A stretch of 64,000 nucleotides of DNA from assembly GCA_019358855.1 (NCBI GenBank), contig JAHHII010000006.1, positions 186,001 through 250,000 on the forward strand, written 5' to 3'. The notes below the pieces were generated by a model, which was given only the letters and a program-made list of their open reading frames with translations, was not told where the DNA came from and ran no database searches. The position numbers and the translations under genes were made by a program. Source of the stretch: Timaviella obliquedivisa GSE-PSE-MK23-08B (GTDB taxonomy: Bacteria > Cyanobacteriota > Cyanobacteriia > Elainellales > Elainellaceae). Of this stretch, positions 35,302 to 45,378 are shown piece after piece. The first letter of the stretch is position 1. Each line of letters begins with the position of its first letter.

Positions 35302-36192
35302 CTATACAGGAAGTAATCCTATTTCTTCCATGACTTTCCGAAGGATTTGATCAACATCAAGGGACTGATCTGCTAGAGGTGGGCGAGTATTGCCAACTTG
35401 CCATCCTTGTAGCCTTAGAGCGGCTTTCAAAGGAATGGGATTTGCAGTCACAAATAAAGCTTTGAACAGCGGGATAAGCTGTAAATGAATTTTACGAGCA
35501 TCAAGAACCTGACCTTGTTCAAACGCCTGAACCATCTGCTGCATTAAATCTCCCACCAAGTGACTGGCTACACTGACTACTCCTTTTGCGCCCACTGCCA
35601 ACATGGGTAGCGTCAAAGAATCATCACCAGAGTAAATGCCAAACTCGGGTGGAGTTGAACGTCGAACTTGACTCACTTGGTCAAGATTGCCACTGGCTTC
35701 CTTGATTGCCACAATGTTCGGAATTTTAGCAAGATGAATCACAGTTTCGGGTGCTAAATTTTGACCGGTACGTCCTGGAATGTTGTAAAGCATCATAGGT
35801 AGATCGGGACTGGCTTCAGCGATCGCCCGGAAATGCTGGTAAAGCCCATCTTGAGGAGGCTTATTGTAGTAAGGAACTACTTGCAGTGTCCCATCTAATC
35901 TTAGCTGATCTGCCTTTTGTGTGGCAGCGATCGCCTCTTGGGTAGAGTTTGACCCCGCCCCTGCGATAATTTTAGCTTTCCCAAAAATTGCTTTTTGAAC
36001 CACTTGAAATAGTTCAAATTCTTCATCCCAAGTCAGGGTAGGCGATTCGCCCGTCGTCCCACAGACAACCAACGTATCACTGCCATGCTCAACTAAGTAA
36101 ACGGCTAACCGCTCAGCTAAAGCATAGTCTACACTACCGTCCTTAGCAAACGGCGTGATCATTGCAGTCACCACACGTCCAAAATCTACCAC
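35302..36192 (-). CDS. dapA: 4-hydroxy-tetrahydrodipicolinate synthase
   Basis: 296 residues. DapA condenses pyruvate with aspartate semialdehyde for lysine and diaminopimelate. Seen: [12 protein letters not shown], the active-site Tyr in [12 protein letters not shown], the Schiff-base Lys in [10 protein letters not shown] and the Gly-rich YSGDDSLTL. Start ATG 36192. It follows asd by 47 bases on the same strand; the pair supplies consecutive steps from aspartyl phosphate, a common cyanobacterial order. Confidence 0.96.
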   Translation of the reverse strand: MVDFGRVVTAMITPFAKDGSVDYALAERLAVYLVEHGSDTLVVCGTTGESPTLTWDEEFELFQVVQKAIFGKAKIIAGAGSNSTQEAIAATQKADQLRLDGTLQVVPYYNKPPQDGLYQHFRAIAEASPDLPMMLYNIPGRTGQNLAPETVIHLAKIPNIVAIKEASGNLDQVSQVRRSTPPEFGIYSGDDSLTLPMLAVGAKGVVSVASHLVGDLMQQMVQAFEQGQVLDARKIHLQLIPLFKALFVTANPIPLKAALRLQGWQVGNTRPPLADQSLDVDQILRKVMEEIGLLPV

Positions 36193-36239
36193 ACGTTACT
36201 AACTCCTCGATCGTCTAACTAAACTATTTTGATTTCTGA

Positions 36240-37283
36240 CTAGGCAGTTACTGCCAGTTTTGTAGGGCGAATTAAGTCTTGTGCAACTAATAATTCAGCA
36301 ATCTGGATTGCGTTCAAAGCTGCTCCTTTGCGAATCTGGTCACCACTCAACCAAAGTTCTAAACAGTTAGGGTCAGAAATATCTTGGCGAATCCGACCTA
36401 CCAATACGGCATCTTGCCCACTTGCCTCGCTGGGCATAGGAAAGTAGTTCGCTTGCCAGTCTTCAACCAGCTTAACTCCCGGAGCTTGGCTCAAAATCTC
36501 ACGGGCTTGAGTCACAGAAAAAGGTGACTCAAATTCTAGATTAAGGGCTTCTGAGTGGGCGCGCAATACGGGAACCCGTATACAGGTCGCGGTTACTCGG
36601 AGGTTGGGCGCTGAAAAGATTTTTCGAGTTTCATTAACCATTTTCATTTCTTCTTCACAATAGCCCCGATCGTCAATTGGAGTATTGTGGGGAAAAAGGT
36701 TAAAGGCTAAAGGATAGGGAAAGATTTCAGCTTTAGGTTCTTCTCCATTGAGAATCGCTTGTGCCTGTACTTTCACTTCTTCCATCGCTCTAGCGCCTGC
36801 ACCACTGGCAGATTGGTAGGTTGCAGCCACAACTCGACGGATGGGCTGTACCTGATGCAGGGGGTAGATTGCAACTGCCATCAAAATAGTAGTGCAGTTG
36901 GGGTTAGCAATAATTCCTTGGTGCTGGGCAGCCGCCGCAGGGTTAACCTCTGGAATGACCAGTGGAACATCAGGACGCATTCGGAAAGCGCTGGAGTTGT
37001 CGATCATGACAGCCCCGGCTGCAATAATTTTGTTTGCCCAAGCTTTAGAAACAGAACCTCCAGCAGAGGCAAGAACTAAGTCAATATTGTCAAAGGAGCG
37101 ATCGCCAACCGCTTCAACTACGTACTCTTTATCAGCAAGCACCAGCTTCTCACCTGCCGAACGAGGAGAGGACAGCAGCTTCAAGCTAGCCACCGGAAAA
37201 TGACGCTCAGCCAGTAACTCTAAAAGCTCAGTGCCGACTGCTCCTGTCGCACCCAGAACAGCAACTCGATAAGTTTTAGGCAA
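36240..37283 (-). CDS. asd: Aspartate-semialdehyde dehydrogenase, TTG start
   Basis: 347 residues. Asd reduces aspartyl phosphate with NADPH. Seen: VAVLGATGAVGTELLELL (nucleotide binding), the catalytic Cys in IANPNCTTI, SGAGARAMEE, and a C-terminal His/Arg region (RVPVLRAHSEA). Every candidate start in this frame is TTG: 37310, 37289 and 37283; I prefer 37283 (MPKTYRVAVLG) because GGAGG is nine bases upstream and it gives the usual N-terminus. Upstream lies the divergent control region shared with tig; dapA follows by 47 bases. Confidence 0.93.
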   Translation of the reverse strand: MPKTYRVAVLGATGAVGTELLELLAERHFPVASLKLLSSPRSAGEKLVLADKEYVVEAVGDRSFDNIDLVLASAGGSVSKAWANKIIAAGAVMIDNSSAFRMRPDVPLVIPEVNPAAAAQHQGIIANPNCTTILMAVAIYPLHQVQPIRRVVAATYQSASGAGARAMEEVKVQAQAILNGEEPKAEIFPYPLAFNLFPHNTPIDDRGYCEEEMKMVNETRKIFSAPNLRVTATCIRVPVLRAHSEALNLEFESPFSVTQAREILSQAPGVKLVEDWQANYFPMPSEASGQDAVLVGRIRQDISDPNCLELWLSGDQIRKGAALNAIQIAELLVAQDLIRPTKLAVTA

Positions 37284-37791
37284 CCTCAATATCCTCCAAT
37301 CAAACAACAAACAGTCTTTTTCTTGAAAACAACACTAAAATTTTTTGGAGTCACTCAATTACTAACCACAAGTGAGGTACATAGAAAACAGTGTAGAGGC
37401 GAGTCGAACGTTTATTGATTGCCAGATACAAAGCTTTAGGCGTAAGCCTTCCATTTAGGGTACGATTGCCCTTTTCTTTATTGAACCTTAGAGGGTTGAA
37501 CCTTACTTATAAGTCTGCCAAGGTTAATATTTGGCATAGTAACACTGGGCGTGTATCGACTTAAGCGTACTTGCTTTCTCCAAATCATAGCGGATCTCTT
37601 ACGCTTTTGAAGAAGACGATATTAAGAGATACATTACTATAATATCCCCAAATCCTGACTCCCTGCTGCGGAAGCATGACGAGATATGTTTCACTCCTGA
37701 GCAGTTGAGTCAGAATCAGCTACTATAGCTAATTGCGGCAAAGCTGACTAGTTTCAGCCCCATAAGAAGCGACACGCAACGAGAAATTCTA
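37284..37791. other. Divergent control region between asd and tig
   Basis: About 500 bases driving the asd-dapA-rnj and tig-clpP-clpX blocks in opposite directions. A TATAAT at 37638-37643 is a good -10 for tig. No small gene or repeat stands out; the pyrimidine-rich run near 37311-37325 lies upstream of asd. Confidence 0.4.
37638..37643 (+). promoter_or_regulatory. Possible -10 of the tig transcript
   Basis: Perfect TATAAT at 37638-37643. The base block 17 upstream (GACGAT) is a poor -35, so activation by another factor would be needed. The leader would be about 145 bases. Confidence 0.4.
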
Positions 37792-39375
37792 ATGAAAGTT
37801 ACCCAGGCAAAGCTCCCCGCCAGTCAAATTGGTCTAGAAATCGAGATTACCCCTGAGATGTCATCAAAGGCTTACGAGAAGGCTCTCCAGGAGTTTACTC
37901 GGAATGCCAACATTCCTGGGTTTCGGAAGGGCAAGGTGCCCCGACAAGTTCTGCTACAGCGGTTTGGTTCGAGCCGAATTAAAGCCACAGTGGTTGAAGA
38001 TCTGATTCAAGACAGCCTGAAAAAGGCAGTTGAGACCGAAAAAATTCAAACAATGGGTCAGTTTAGCCTTCAATCGTCCTTTGATGAGTTGGTAGAGCAG
38101 TTTGAGCCAGGTGCGTCCCTAACCTTTGCTGCCGCGATCGACGTTCCGCCTGAGGTCAAGCTGGGTGAATACACAGGATTGACCGTTAAAGCTGAAGAAG
38201 TGAAATATGACCCTAGCAAAGTAGACACGGTGCTAGAAGATTACCGCAAACGGGCTGCCACACTGGTTCCAGTCGAAGGACGGGTTGCTGAGCAGGGGGA
38301 CATAGCGATCGTGGACTTTGCAGGGCGGTTTGCAGATGCGCCTGAAGGCGAAGAGCCGGGTGAAATTCCAGGGGGAAGTGCTGAAGATTTTCAGATTGAA
38401 CTTTCTGAAGGCAAGTTCATTCCTGGGTTTATTGAAGGAACTTTTGGAATGAGTCCTGGAGAAACAAAGGAAGTCGAAGTGACTTTTCCAGAAGGCTATC
38501 CGCAGGAAGATTTGGCAGGCAAACCTGCCGTGTTTACGATTACTCTTAAAGAGCTAAAAGCTCAAGAGCTTCCCGATCTGGATGATGATTTTGCTCAGGA
38601 AGTGAGTGCCTTTGAAACCCTGACAGAGCTACGAGAATCGCTAGAAACTCGTTATCAGAAAGAAGCCGAGCAGAAGACCAAGAACAATAAGCAGGAAGCT
38701 TTGTTGACTGAGCTAGTGAAGCATATTGAGGTTGAACTGCCTGAAACTTTGGTGAAACAAGAAATTGATTATTCTGTCACGCAAACAGCGATGCAGTTTA
38801 GCCAACAAGGGATGGACGTTAAAAAAATGTTTACCCAGGAAATTGTTTCTATGCTGCGGGAACAGGCGCGTCCTGAATCTATTACTCGAATTCAGCGCAC
38901 TCTGGCTCTAGGGGAAATCGCTAAGCAGCAATCTTTAGAGGTAGAGGCTAGTGCCATTGAGGTCAAAATGAATGAAATTTTGGCTGAGTATGCTGGGCAG
39001 GATCGAGAGATTGACACAGAACGTCTGCGGGAAGTGGTTTCGGAAGACTTGCTTAAGGATAAAATTCTAGGCTGGTTAGAAGAGCAAAGTTCTATAGAAC
39101 TAGTCCCAGAGGGGTCACTGGAGCCTGCTGAGGAAGAATTGGAGGAAGATACAGAAGAGGCAGAGGAAACAGTTGTTGAATCAGAAGCAACCTCTGATGA
39201 TGCGATCGATGTTGCCGCTGAGGTGGTAGAAGAGGTTGCTGATGAAATAGCTGCTGATGAAATAGTTTCTGATGAAATAGTTGCCGATAAAGCGATCGCC
39301 GCCGAAGTGATAGAAGAGGCTCCTGCTGAAACCCCTAAAAAATCGAAGGGAAAATCTGGCAAGCAAACGTCTTAA
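37792..39375 (+). CDS. tig: Trigger factor with acidic C-terminal tail
   Basis: 527 residues; ribosome-bound chaperone and peptidyl-prolyl isomerase. N-terminal ribosome-binding segment has the signature NIPGFRKGKVPRQVL (about 39-53; GFRxGxxP), then an FKBP-like domain (about 160-255: GDIAIVDFAGRF...GFIEGTFGMSPGE), then the helical C-terminal domain to about 440. The rest, about 85 residues, is a Glu/Asp/Ala-rich, hydrophobic-interrupted tail (EEELEEDTEEAEE, ADEIVSDEIVADK) ending in Lys-rich KKSKGKSGK; this is longer than the usual length of about 430-480. Start ATG 37792. First gene of the tig-clpP-clpX row. Confidence 0.95.
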   Translation: MKVTQAKLPASQIGLEIEITPEMSSKAYEKALQEFTRNANIPGFRKGKVPRQVLLQRFGSSRIKATVVEDLIQDSLKKAVETEKIQTMGQFSLQSSFDELVEQFEPGASLTFAAAIDVPPEVKLGEYTGLTVKAEEVKYDPSKVDTVLEDYRKRAATLVPVEGRVAEQGDIAIVDFAGRFADAPEGEEPGEIPGGSAEDFQIELSEGKFIPGFIEGTFGMSPGETKEVEVTFPEGYPQEDLAGKPAVFTITLKELKAQELPDLDDDFAQEVSAFETLTELRESLETRYQKEAEQKTKNNKQEALLTELVKHIEVELPETLVKQEIDYSVTQTAMQFSQQGMDVKKMFTQEIVSMLREQARPESITRIQRTLALGEIAKQQSLEVEASAIEVKMNEILAEYAGQDREIDTERLREVVSEDLLKDKILGWLEEQSSIELVPEGSLEPAEEELEEDTEEAEETVVESEATSDDAIDVAAEVVEEVADEIAADEIVSDEIVADKAIAAEVIEEAPAETPKKSKGKSGKQTS

Positions 39376-39567
39376 TCTGAATCGAAGTAGGATAGGGGAG
39401 AATGAGGCGGTTCTTGGTAGATATCTCAAGGCGATCGTGGTTCATTCCTCCCTTAGGTCTAGGGCATTTAGTGCCTAATTGTTGGGTAGAGTAAGGGTGC
39501 TTAGGTCGGCAAACCCCATAAAGCCGATTTCTATCTCAAAACAAGCGTTCACTGTATTTCAGGTCTT

Positions 39568-40275
39568 ATGCCCCAGTCTAAAGATTCCAAGTTTTCCCCG
39601 TCCAGCCCCAGAGATTTTGGGTTTAATGCCTCTATCTCGTACCCTGTTTCCTCCACCATTGAGGTGCGAAACGTTGTGCCAATGGTGCTAGAGCAGTCAG
39701 GGAGAGGTGAGCGCGCCTTCGACATTTACTCTCGCCTTCTGCGTGAACGCATTATTTTTCTGGGCACTCCTGTCACTGACGATGTTGCAGATTCGATCGT
39801 GGCTCAGCTGCTTTATCTAGATGCCGATGATCCTGACAAAGATATTCAAATCTATATCAATTCGCCAGGAGGATCGGTTTCGGCAGGAATGGCAATCTAC
39901 GATACAATGCAGCAGGTTCGCCCCGATGTCGTTACGATTTGCTACGGTCTGGCGGCAAGCATGGGCGCATTTTTGCTGTCAGCAGGCGAACATGGAAAAC
40001 GGCTATCCCTGCCTAGCGCTCGGATTATGATTCATCAGCCCTTAGGAGGTGCCCAGGGTCAGGCAGTAGATATTGAAATTCAAGCCAGAGAAATCCTGTA
40101 CATTAAGCGTACTTTGAACGAATTGTTGGCTTATCATACGAAGCAACCTTTTGATAAAGTTGAGGCTGATACAGAGCGCGATTTTTTTATGTCGGCAGAA
40201 GAAGCTAAGGACTATGGTCTGATTGATCAGGTTGTCACTCGCAAAGATTTACCCACAATTACCGCAGTGAAATAA
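39568..40275 (+). CDS. clpP: ATP-dependent Clp protease proteolytic subunit
   Basis: 235 residues as given. Catalytic triad: Ser131 (AASMGAF), His156 (MIHQPLGG), Asp205 (ERDFFMS), with normal family spacing. ClpP forms the proteolytic chamber fed by ClpX, encoded 9 bases downstream. The start is uncertain: the ATG at 39568 gives a Ser/Pro-rich extension before [19 protein letters not shown]; a GTG at 39676 or ATG at 39682 would give the usual N-terminus and has GAGGTG upstream at 39660. The 192-base gap to tig is consistent with cotranscription. Confidence 0.95.
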   Translation: MPQSKDSKFSPSSPRDFGFNASISYPVSSTIEVRNVVPMVLEQSGRGERAFDIYSRLLRERIIFLGTPVTDDVADSIVAQLLYLDADDPDKDIQIYINSPGGSVSAGMAIYDTMQQVRPDVVTICYGLAASMGAFLLSAGEHGKRLSLPSARIMIHQPLGGAQGQAVDIEIQAREILYIKRTLNELLAYHTKQPFDKVEADTERDFFMSAEEAKDYGLIDQVVTRKDLPTITAVK

Positions 40276-40284
40276 GGGGCGAAT

Positions 40285-41619
40285 ATGTCTAAGTATGACT
40301 CCCATCTCAAATGTTCGTTCTGCGGCAAATCGCAGGAGCAAGTTCGGAAACTCATTGCCGGGCCTGGCGTTTACATTTGTGATGAGTGCGTTGACCTCTG
40401 CAACGAGATTCTAGATGAGGAGTTGTTCGACTCGACCGCAGCCGTCCCTCAGCCTTCTGCACGGAGAGATGGACCAGAGAAGCGTCCGGCTCGCTCTGCT
40501 AATATGTCGATGAGCCAAATCCCTAAGCCGCGTGAGATCAAGAAACATCTTGACGGGCACGTGATTGGGCAAGATGAGGCGAAAAAAATTCTTTCGGTAG
40601 CGGTTTATAACCACTATAAGCGTCTAAGCTTTTTGCAGTCTAAAGGAACGGCAAAGAACGAAGACCCAGTAGAGTTGCAAAAGTCGAACATTTTACTGAT
40701 TGGTCCTACGGGCTGCGGTAAGACTTTGTTGGCTCAAACTTTAGCTGAAATGTTGGATGTACCCTTTGCTGTGGCAGATGCGACAACTCTGACCGAGGCA
40801 GGGTATGTGGGAGAGGATGTTGAAAATATCCTGCTGAGGCTGCTCCAGGTTGCAGATTTGGATGTGGACGCAGCACAACGCGGCATTATCTACATTGATG
40901 AAATCGATAAAATCGCCCGCAAGAGCGAGAATCCTTCAATTACCCGAGATGTGTCAGGAGAAGGGGTTCAACAGGCGTTGTTGAAGATGTTGGAAGGAAC
41001 GGTTGCTAATGTGCCGCCGCAGGGAGGGCGCAAGCATCCGTATCAGGACTGTATTCAGATTGATACAAGCAATATTTTATTTATTTGTGGTGGAGCGTTT
41101 GTGGGTTTGGATAAAGCCGTAGAACAGCGGATGGGCAAAAAGTCGATGGGCTTTGTTCAGCCGGGTGAGGGGCAGATGAAGGAGAAAAAATCGTCGGATG
41201 TGCTAAAGCACCTAGAGCCAGACGATATGGTGAGGTTTGGAATGATTCCTGAGTTTATTGGGCGGGTGCCCGTGATGGCAGTGGTGAATCCGCTGGATGA
41301 GGATACGCTGACGGAGATTTTGACAGAGCCAAAGAATGCTTTGGTGAAGCAGTTCCAGAAACTGATGCGGATGGATAATGTGAGCCTAGAGTTTAAGCCA
41401 GATGCTATTCGGGCGATCGCTAAAGAAGCATTCCGCCGCAAAACTGGTGCCAGAGCGCTACGTAGCATTGTTGAGGAACTCATGCTGGATGTCATGTATG
41501 AGCTACCTTCTCGCAAGGACGTAACTCGTTGTGCCATTACTCGTGAAATGGTAGAAAAGCGATCGACTGCTGAACTGTTGGTACATCCTTCCTCATTGCC
41601 TAAGCCAGAGTCCGCATAG
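40285..41619 (+). CDS. clpX: ATP-dependent Clp protease ATP-binding subunit ClpX
   Basis: 444 residues. N-terminal zinc-binding domain with Cys10, Cys13, Cys32, Cys35; Walker A GPTGCGKT (140-147), Walker [10 protein letters not shown] (about 202-210), pore loop AGYVGEDVE, an RKH-like and IGF-type loop region KKSMGF, sensor and Arg-finger region FIGRVP. ClpX unfolds tagged proteins and feeds ClpP, encoded directly before it (9-base gap). Start ATG 40285. The C-terminus ([11 protein letters not shown]) is unremarkable. Confidence 0.97.
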   Translation: MSKYDSHLKCSFCGKSQEQVRKLIAGPGVYICDECVDLCNEILDEELFDSTAAVPQPSARRDGPEKRPARSANMSMSQIPKPREIKKHLDGHVIGQDEAKKILSVAVYNHYKRLSFLQSKGTAKNEDPVELQKSNILLIGPTGCGKTLLAQTLAEMLDVPFAVADATTLTEAGYVGEDVENILLRLLQVADLDVDAAQRGIIYIDEIDKIARKSENPSITRDVSGEGVQQALLKMLEGTVANVPPQGGRKHPYQDCIQIDTSNILFICGGAFVGLDKAVEQRMGKKSMGFVQPGEGQMKEKKSSDVLKHLEPDDMVRFGMIPEFIGRVPVMAVVNPLDEDTLTEILTEPKNALVKQFQKLMRMDNVSLEFKPDAIRAIAKEAFRRKTGARALRSIVEELMLDVMYELPSRKDVTRCAITREMVEKRSTAELLVHPSSLPKPESA

Positions 41620-41737
41620 AATTCTTAGGATTTTACAGATAAACTTAATTTAGTTTGAGCGGAGGTTACGCCAGGCTGACCCTTAGCGATACCTATTTTT
41701 GCCTTTTACTACTTTTTACTACCTTCTAGATTAGAAA

Positions 41738-42610
41738 ATGCCTGAGATTAATATTCGTGGTGTAGATCACTACTACGAGTGGATTGGAGTTCCGGGACAG
41801 CCTGTGCCGTCGGGTAAGCCCGTGTTGGTCTTTATTCATGGCTGGGCAGGCTCAACTCGCTACTGGCAGAGTACAGCCCTGGCGTTTGCTGAGCGGTTTG
41901 ATTGCCTGCTATACGATATGCGAGGGTTTGGGCGATCGCGTCTCCCTCGTCCTATTCCTTCTGAAGTAGAGGCGATAGGCTACGAACTTGACAGCTTTGC
42001 CGATGATTTAGCGTTGCTGCTGGATGGGTTAGGAATCGAGAAAATTTATCTGAATGCTCACTCTACGGGTGGCTCAGTCGCAGTCATTTTTCTTAACCGT
42101 TATCCACAGAGAGTTGAGCAGGCAATTTTGACTTGTAATGGGGTGTTTTCGTACAATGCCTTGGCTTTTAAGACATTCCACTTTTTTGCAGGCTACGTGG
42201 TTGCTTTTCGCCCTCAGTGGCTCAAAAATATTCCAATGGTCGATCGCCTCTTTATGGCGCGCTTTGTTCGTCAACCCCTAGCCCCAGCAGCAAACCAAGC
42301 GTTTCTAGAAGATTTTTTGATGGCAGATCCTGAGGTAGCGCTGGGAACGGTTTATACGGCGGTCAGTAAAAAAGCTGCTGAAGAAATGCCCAATGAGTTT
42401 GCTCAGCTAACGGTGCCGACGTTACTAATTTCGGGGGAGTTTGACCAAATTATTCCGGTAGAGCTAGGACGAACAGCCGCAGCCTTGAATGATCAGGTCA
42501 AACACGTGGTGATGAAGGACACGGCTCACTTCCCGATGTTGGAAGACGTAGAGACTTACCTAGAGGTAACGCAAACATTTTTAAAGGAAGGCGCGATTGC
42601 GCTAGCCTAA
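41738..42610 (+). CDS. Alpha/beta hydrolase
   Basis: 290 residues. Classical alpha/beta fold motifs: oxyanion HGWAGSTRYW, YDMRGFGRS, nucleophile Ser in NAHSTGGSVA, Asp in GEFDQIIP, and catalytic His in DTAHFPMLE. Substrate unknown; the serine elbow reads H-S-T-G. Start ATG 41738. It ends two bases before the convergent second hydrolase, so the two 3' ends abut. Confidence 0.88.
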   Translation: MPEINIRGVDHYYEWIGVPGQPVPSGKPVLVFIHGWAGSTRYWQSTALAFAERFDCLLYDMRGFGRSRLPRPIPSEVEAIGYELDSFADDLALLLDGLGIEKIYLNAHSTGGSVAVIFLNRYPQRVEQAILTCNGVFSYNALAFKTFHFFAGYVVAFRPQWLKNIPMVDRLFMARFVRQPLAPAANQAFLEDFLMADPEVALGTVYTAVSKKAAEEMPNEFAQLTVPTLLISGEFDQIIPVELGRTAAALNDQVKHVVMKDTAHFPMLEDVETYLEVTQTFLKEGAIALA

Positions 42611-42612
42611 GT

Positions 42613-43518
42613 TCATGTCTTCGCCGCTAGCCAGTTGCTCAAGATAGCATTCACCTGTTCTGGAACTTCGTCTTGGGGGCAATGTCCAGCGCCTTCGAGG
42701 GGAATGAACTGCTGGACAGCCGCATATTTTGCTAACTCCTGACCCAGGGCGATCGGTTCCCATGGATCGCGATCGCCCCACAGCAGGAGGGCAGTGCAAG
42801 GTAGCACCTCTAGCAAGTCCTCAGGCAGAGGGCCCTGAGAGTACCGAGTAAATGCCAAAAATACATCTGCGGCTCCGGGTTCAGCAGCCGGAGCCATTAG
42901 CATATCTACTAGCTCATCAGTCACCGCTTCAGGATGAGCATAGGCTTGTAGAAGGATTTTGCGAACGGTTTTAGGTTTAGCGAGGAGATTAAAAAACCTG
43001 TGCCCGATCCAACGAATGCCTAAGATATTTTGCAAGATAGGGGTACCGAGGCTGCGATACCAGGGGAGAGTGCTGCGACGGCGATCGTGTAACAGTCGCA
43101 GCGAACAGTTCAACATTGCTACTTCTCGCACCCATTCTGGATAATCAACTGCCGTTTGCATGGCGACGATGCAGCCAACAGAATTGCCGATCAGGAAAGC
43201 TGGAGTGCCGACAACTTCCCGGCAAAAATCAGCAATTTGCTGTGCCCAAGTTTCAAATGTGTAGCTTATTTCGGTGCCAGGTGTGGGCTTGGCAGAACCA
43301 CCAAAGCCAATTAGGTCAATGGCATAGACTCGATAGTGCGTGGCTAGTGCTGGAATATTTTTTCGCCAGTGTCCCCAAGAGGCTCCAAATCCGTGAATCA
43401 GAACGATCGCTGCCCCAGTTTCGCCTTGAGTTTGGTAACAAATCGAAAACCCTTGCCACGTCCAGATTTTTGGAGCAGCAAGGGTTTCTGAGAAAGAAGC
43501 GATCGGAATAGAAGTCAT
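42613..43518 (-). CDS. Alpha/beta hydrolase (chlorophyllase/haloalkane-type fold)
   Basis: 301 residues. Seen: LIHGFGASWGHWRKNI, DLIGFGGSAKP, nucleophile Ser in IGNSVGCIVAM, Asp in GDRDPWEP, His in GAGHCPQDE. Similar to plant and cyanobacterial plastid-type alpha/beta hydrolases of broad annotation; substrate unknown. Start ATG 43518, 57 bases after pstB on the same strand, so it could be at the tail of the pst transcript. Distinct from the plus-strand hydrolase it converges on. Confidence 0.85.
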   Translation of the reverse strand: MTSIPIASFSETLAAPKIWTWQGFSICYQTQGETGAAIVLIHGFGASWGHWRKNIPALATHYRVYAIDLIGFGGSAKPTPGTEISYTFETWAQQIADFCREVVGTPAFLIGNSVGCIVAMQTAVDYPEWVREVAMLNCSLRLLHDRRRSTLPWYRSLGTPILQNILGIRWIGHRFFNLLAKPKTVRKILLQAYAHPEAVTDELVDMLMAPAAEPGAADVFLAFTRYSQGPLPEDLLEVLPCTALLLWGDRDPWEPIALGQELAKYAAVQQFIPLEGAGHCPQDEVPEQVNAILSNWLAAKT

Positions 43519-43575
43519 ATCAGAAGAAGAGATAAATTTACATTTCTTTACTTCTTATTCTGACAGGTTTTATCT

Positions 43576-44397
43576 TTAGCCGAAGCGACCGCTGACATAA
43601 TCCTGTGTAGACTTTTCCTTAGGATGATTAAAGATGTTTTGGGTGTGATCGTGCTCCACCAAGTAGCCATACCGTCCGCCACTTTCAGACGCTTCAGCGT
43701 TGAAGAATGCCGTCATATCAGCGACACGAGATGCCTGCTGCATATTGTGGGTCACGATAATGATGGTGAACTCTTTCTTTAGCTCATGCATTAAATCCTC
43801 AACCCGCAGAGTTGAGATCGGGTCGAGGGCAGAACAAGGTTCGTCCATGAGAATAACTTCAGGCTTGATGGCGATCGTCCGGGCAATGCACAAGCGCTGC
43901 TGTTGTCCTCCTGAAAGCGACAAACCGCTTTGCTTCAGCTTATCTTTCACCTCTTCCCAAAGAGCGGCACTTTTAAGCGATCGCTCTACCAACTCATCCA
44001 TGTTGCCTTTATAGCCATTAATCCGCGCCCCAAACGCAATATTGTCGTAAATCGACTTAGGGAATGGGTTAGGCTTTTGAAACACCATGCCTACCCGACG
44101 GCGCACTTCTACTGGGTCAGTTTGCTTGGCGTACAGATCAATGCCTTCAAAGGTGATGCGACCTTCAACTCTAGCGCTAGGGATCAAGTCGTTGAGGCGG
44201 TTATAGCACCGCAACAGCGTACTTTTGCCACAACCTGAAGGACCAATTAATGCTGTTACCTGATGACGAGGAATATCCAGGTAGACATCTCGAACAGCAT
44301 GGAAGGAACCGTAATAGATATTGACTTTTTCAGTGTGAATCACCACATCCGACAGGGAGGGTTGAGTAGAGTTAGATTGAGTATCGGAAACAGCCAT
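43576..44397 (-). CDS. pstB: Phosphate ABC transporter ATP-binding protein
   Basis: 273 residues. Walker A GPSGCGKS (52-59), ABC signature LSGGQQQRL, Walker [14 protein letters not shown], switch His in VTHNMQQ. PstB powers phosphate import. Start ATG 44397; 55 bases after pstA. Last of pstSCAB. Confidence 0.97.
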   Translation of the reverse strand: MAVSDTQSNSTQPSLSDVVIHTEKVNIYYGSFHAVRDVYLDIPRHQVTALIGPSGCGKSTLLRCYNRLNDLIPSARVEGRITFEGIDLYAKQTDPVEVRRRVGMVFQKPNPFPKSIYDNIAFGARINGYKGNMDELVERSLKSAALWEEVKDKLKQSGLSLSGGQQQRLCIARTIAIKPEVILMDEPCSALDPISTLRVEDLMHELKKEFTIIIVTHNMQQASRVADMTAFFNAEASESGGRYGYLVEHDHTQNIFNHPKEKSTQDYVSGRFG

Positions 44398-44452
44398 AGG
44401 TTTCGGAGGATTGACAGGACAAGGTGAAGGACTTTAACGATGTGAGTGCCAA

Positions 44453-45349
44453 CTAACCGAAGGTTTGGCGGCGGGAAAGGCTACGAGCGCCAATGCTGAT
44501 CACAAGAATCAACATCACTAAGAACAGAGAAGCAGCCCAAGCTAGCTCTTGCTGATTCTGATAGGGCGCGCCCGCAAAGTTATAAATCAACACCGGAAGA
44601 GTCGCGATAGGTTCAAGTACGCCTCTAGCGTAGTACTGGTTGAATAATGCTGTAATCAGCAAAGGAGCCGTTTCGCCCGATGCCCGTGCTAGGGAAAGTG
44701 TTACTCCAGTCGCAATAGAAGGTAGAGCGGCTGGCAGCACAATTTGGGTAATAGTCTGGAAGTTGGTTGCACCGACCCCGATCGCCCCTTGCCGAGTTTC
44801 CATCGGCACCGACTTCAGTCCCTCTTCTGCCGTGCGTTCTACAATTGGAATCATGAGAATGGCTAGAGCAATACCCCCTGCTAATGCCGAGAAGGTACCC
44901 GTTACCAGTACTACAACCCCGTAAGCAAACAGCCCCATGATGATGGAAGGTACGCCACTCAAAACGTTGATGCCAAAGCGAACGAAGTTAGCGAACTGGG
45001 TGCCTCTAGCAAACTCTGAAACAAAGATTGCTGCCATGACACCAAACGGAACGCTAATTAGCGCAGCAATACCCAAGACGATGAGAGAACCCACGATCGC
45101 ATTTCCAAAACCGCCGCCTTGCAATAAGGGAGGCGGTGGCAACTCAGTAAACAAGTCAAGACCAAAGCTAGGAGCGCCCCTAGAAATGACTGTCCATAGA
45201 ATTGAGAACAGAGGCAGTGCCAGCAATAAGGCGCAGCCTGTCACCAGCACAGTCATGAAGGTACCAAACCATTTACGCTGAGGCGACACCTTATAAGACA
45301 TCGCCTCCTGACTCGAACCGGGATTGGGCTGATCTGAAAGCGGAACCAT
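44453..45349 (-). CDS. pstA: Phosphate ABC transporter permease PstA
   Basis: 298 residues, six hydrophobic helices, with the permease EAA-like loop (EGLKSVPMETRQGAIGVGATNFQTI). FNQYYARGVLEPIATLPVLI is typical of PstA. It pairs with PstC in the inner membrane. Start ATG 45349, 29 bases after pstC. Confidence 0.96.
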   Translation of the reverse strand: MVPLSDQPNPGSSQEAMSYKVSPQRKWFGTFMTVLVTGCALLLALPLFSILWTVISRGAPSFGLDLFTELPPPPLLQGGGFGNAIVGSLIVLGIAALISVPFGVMAAIFVSEFARGTQFANFVRFGINVLSGVPSIIMGLFAYGVVVLVTGTFSALAGGIALAILMIPIVERTAEEGLKSVPMETRQGAIGVGATNFQTITQIVLPAALPSIATGVTLSLARASGETAPLLITALFNQYYARGVLEPIATLPVLIYNFAGAPYQNQQELAWAASLFLVMLILVISIGARSLSRRQTFG

Positions 45350-45378
45350 AGTATACCTGTATCCAAGTGAATGAGAAA

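Noticed and set aside
38892-39429. Minus-strand Ser/Thr-rich ORFs opposite the trigger-factor tail
   Set aside because: Complement of the acidic low-complexity coding; no independent support.
42613-43518. Assigning the second alpha/beta hydrolase to the pst operon as a phosphatase
   Set aside because: The fold lacks phosphatase motifs and 57 bases separate it from pstB; cotranscription is possible but the function is unknown.
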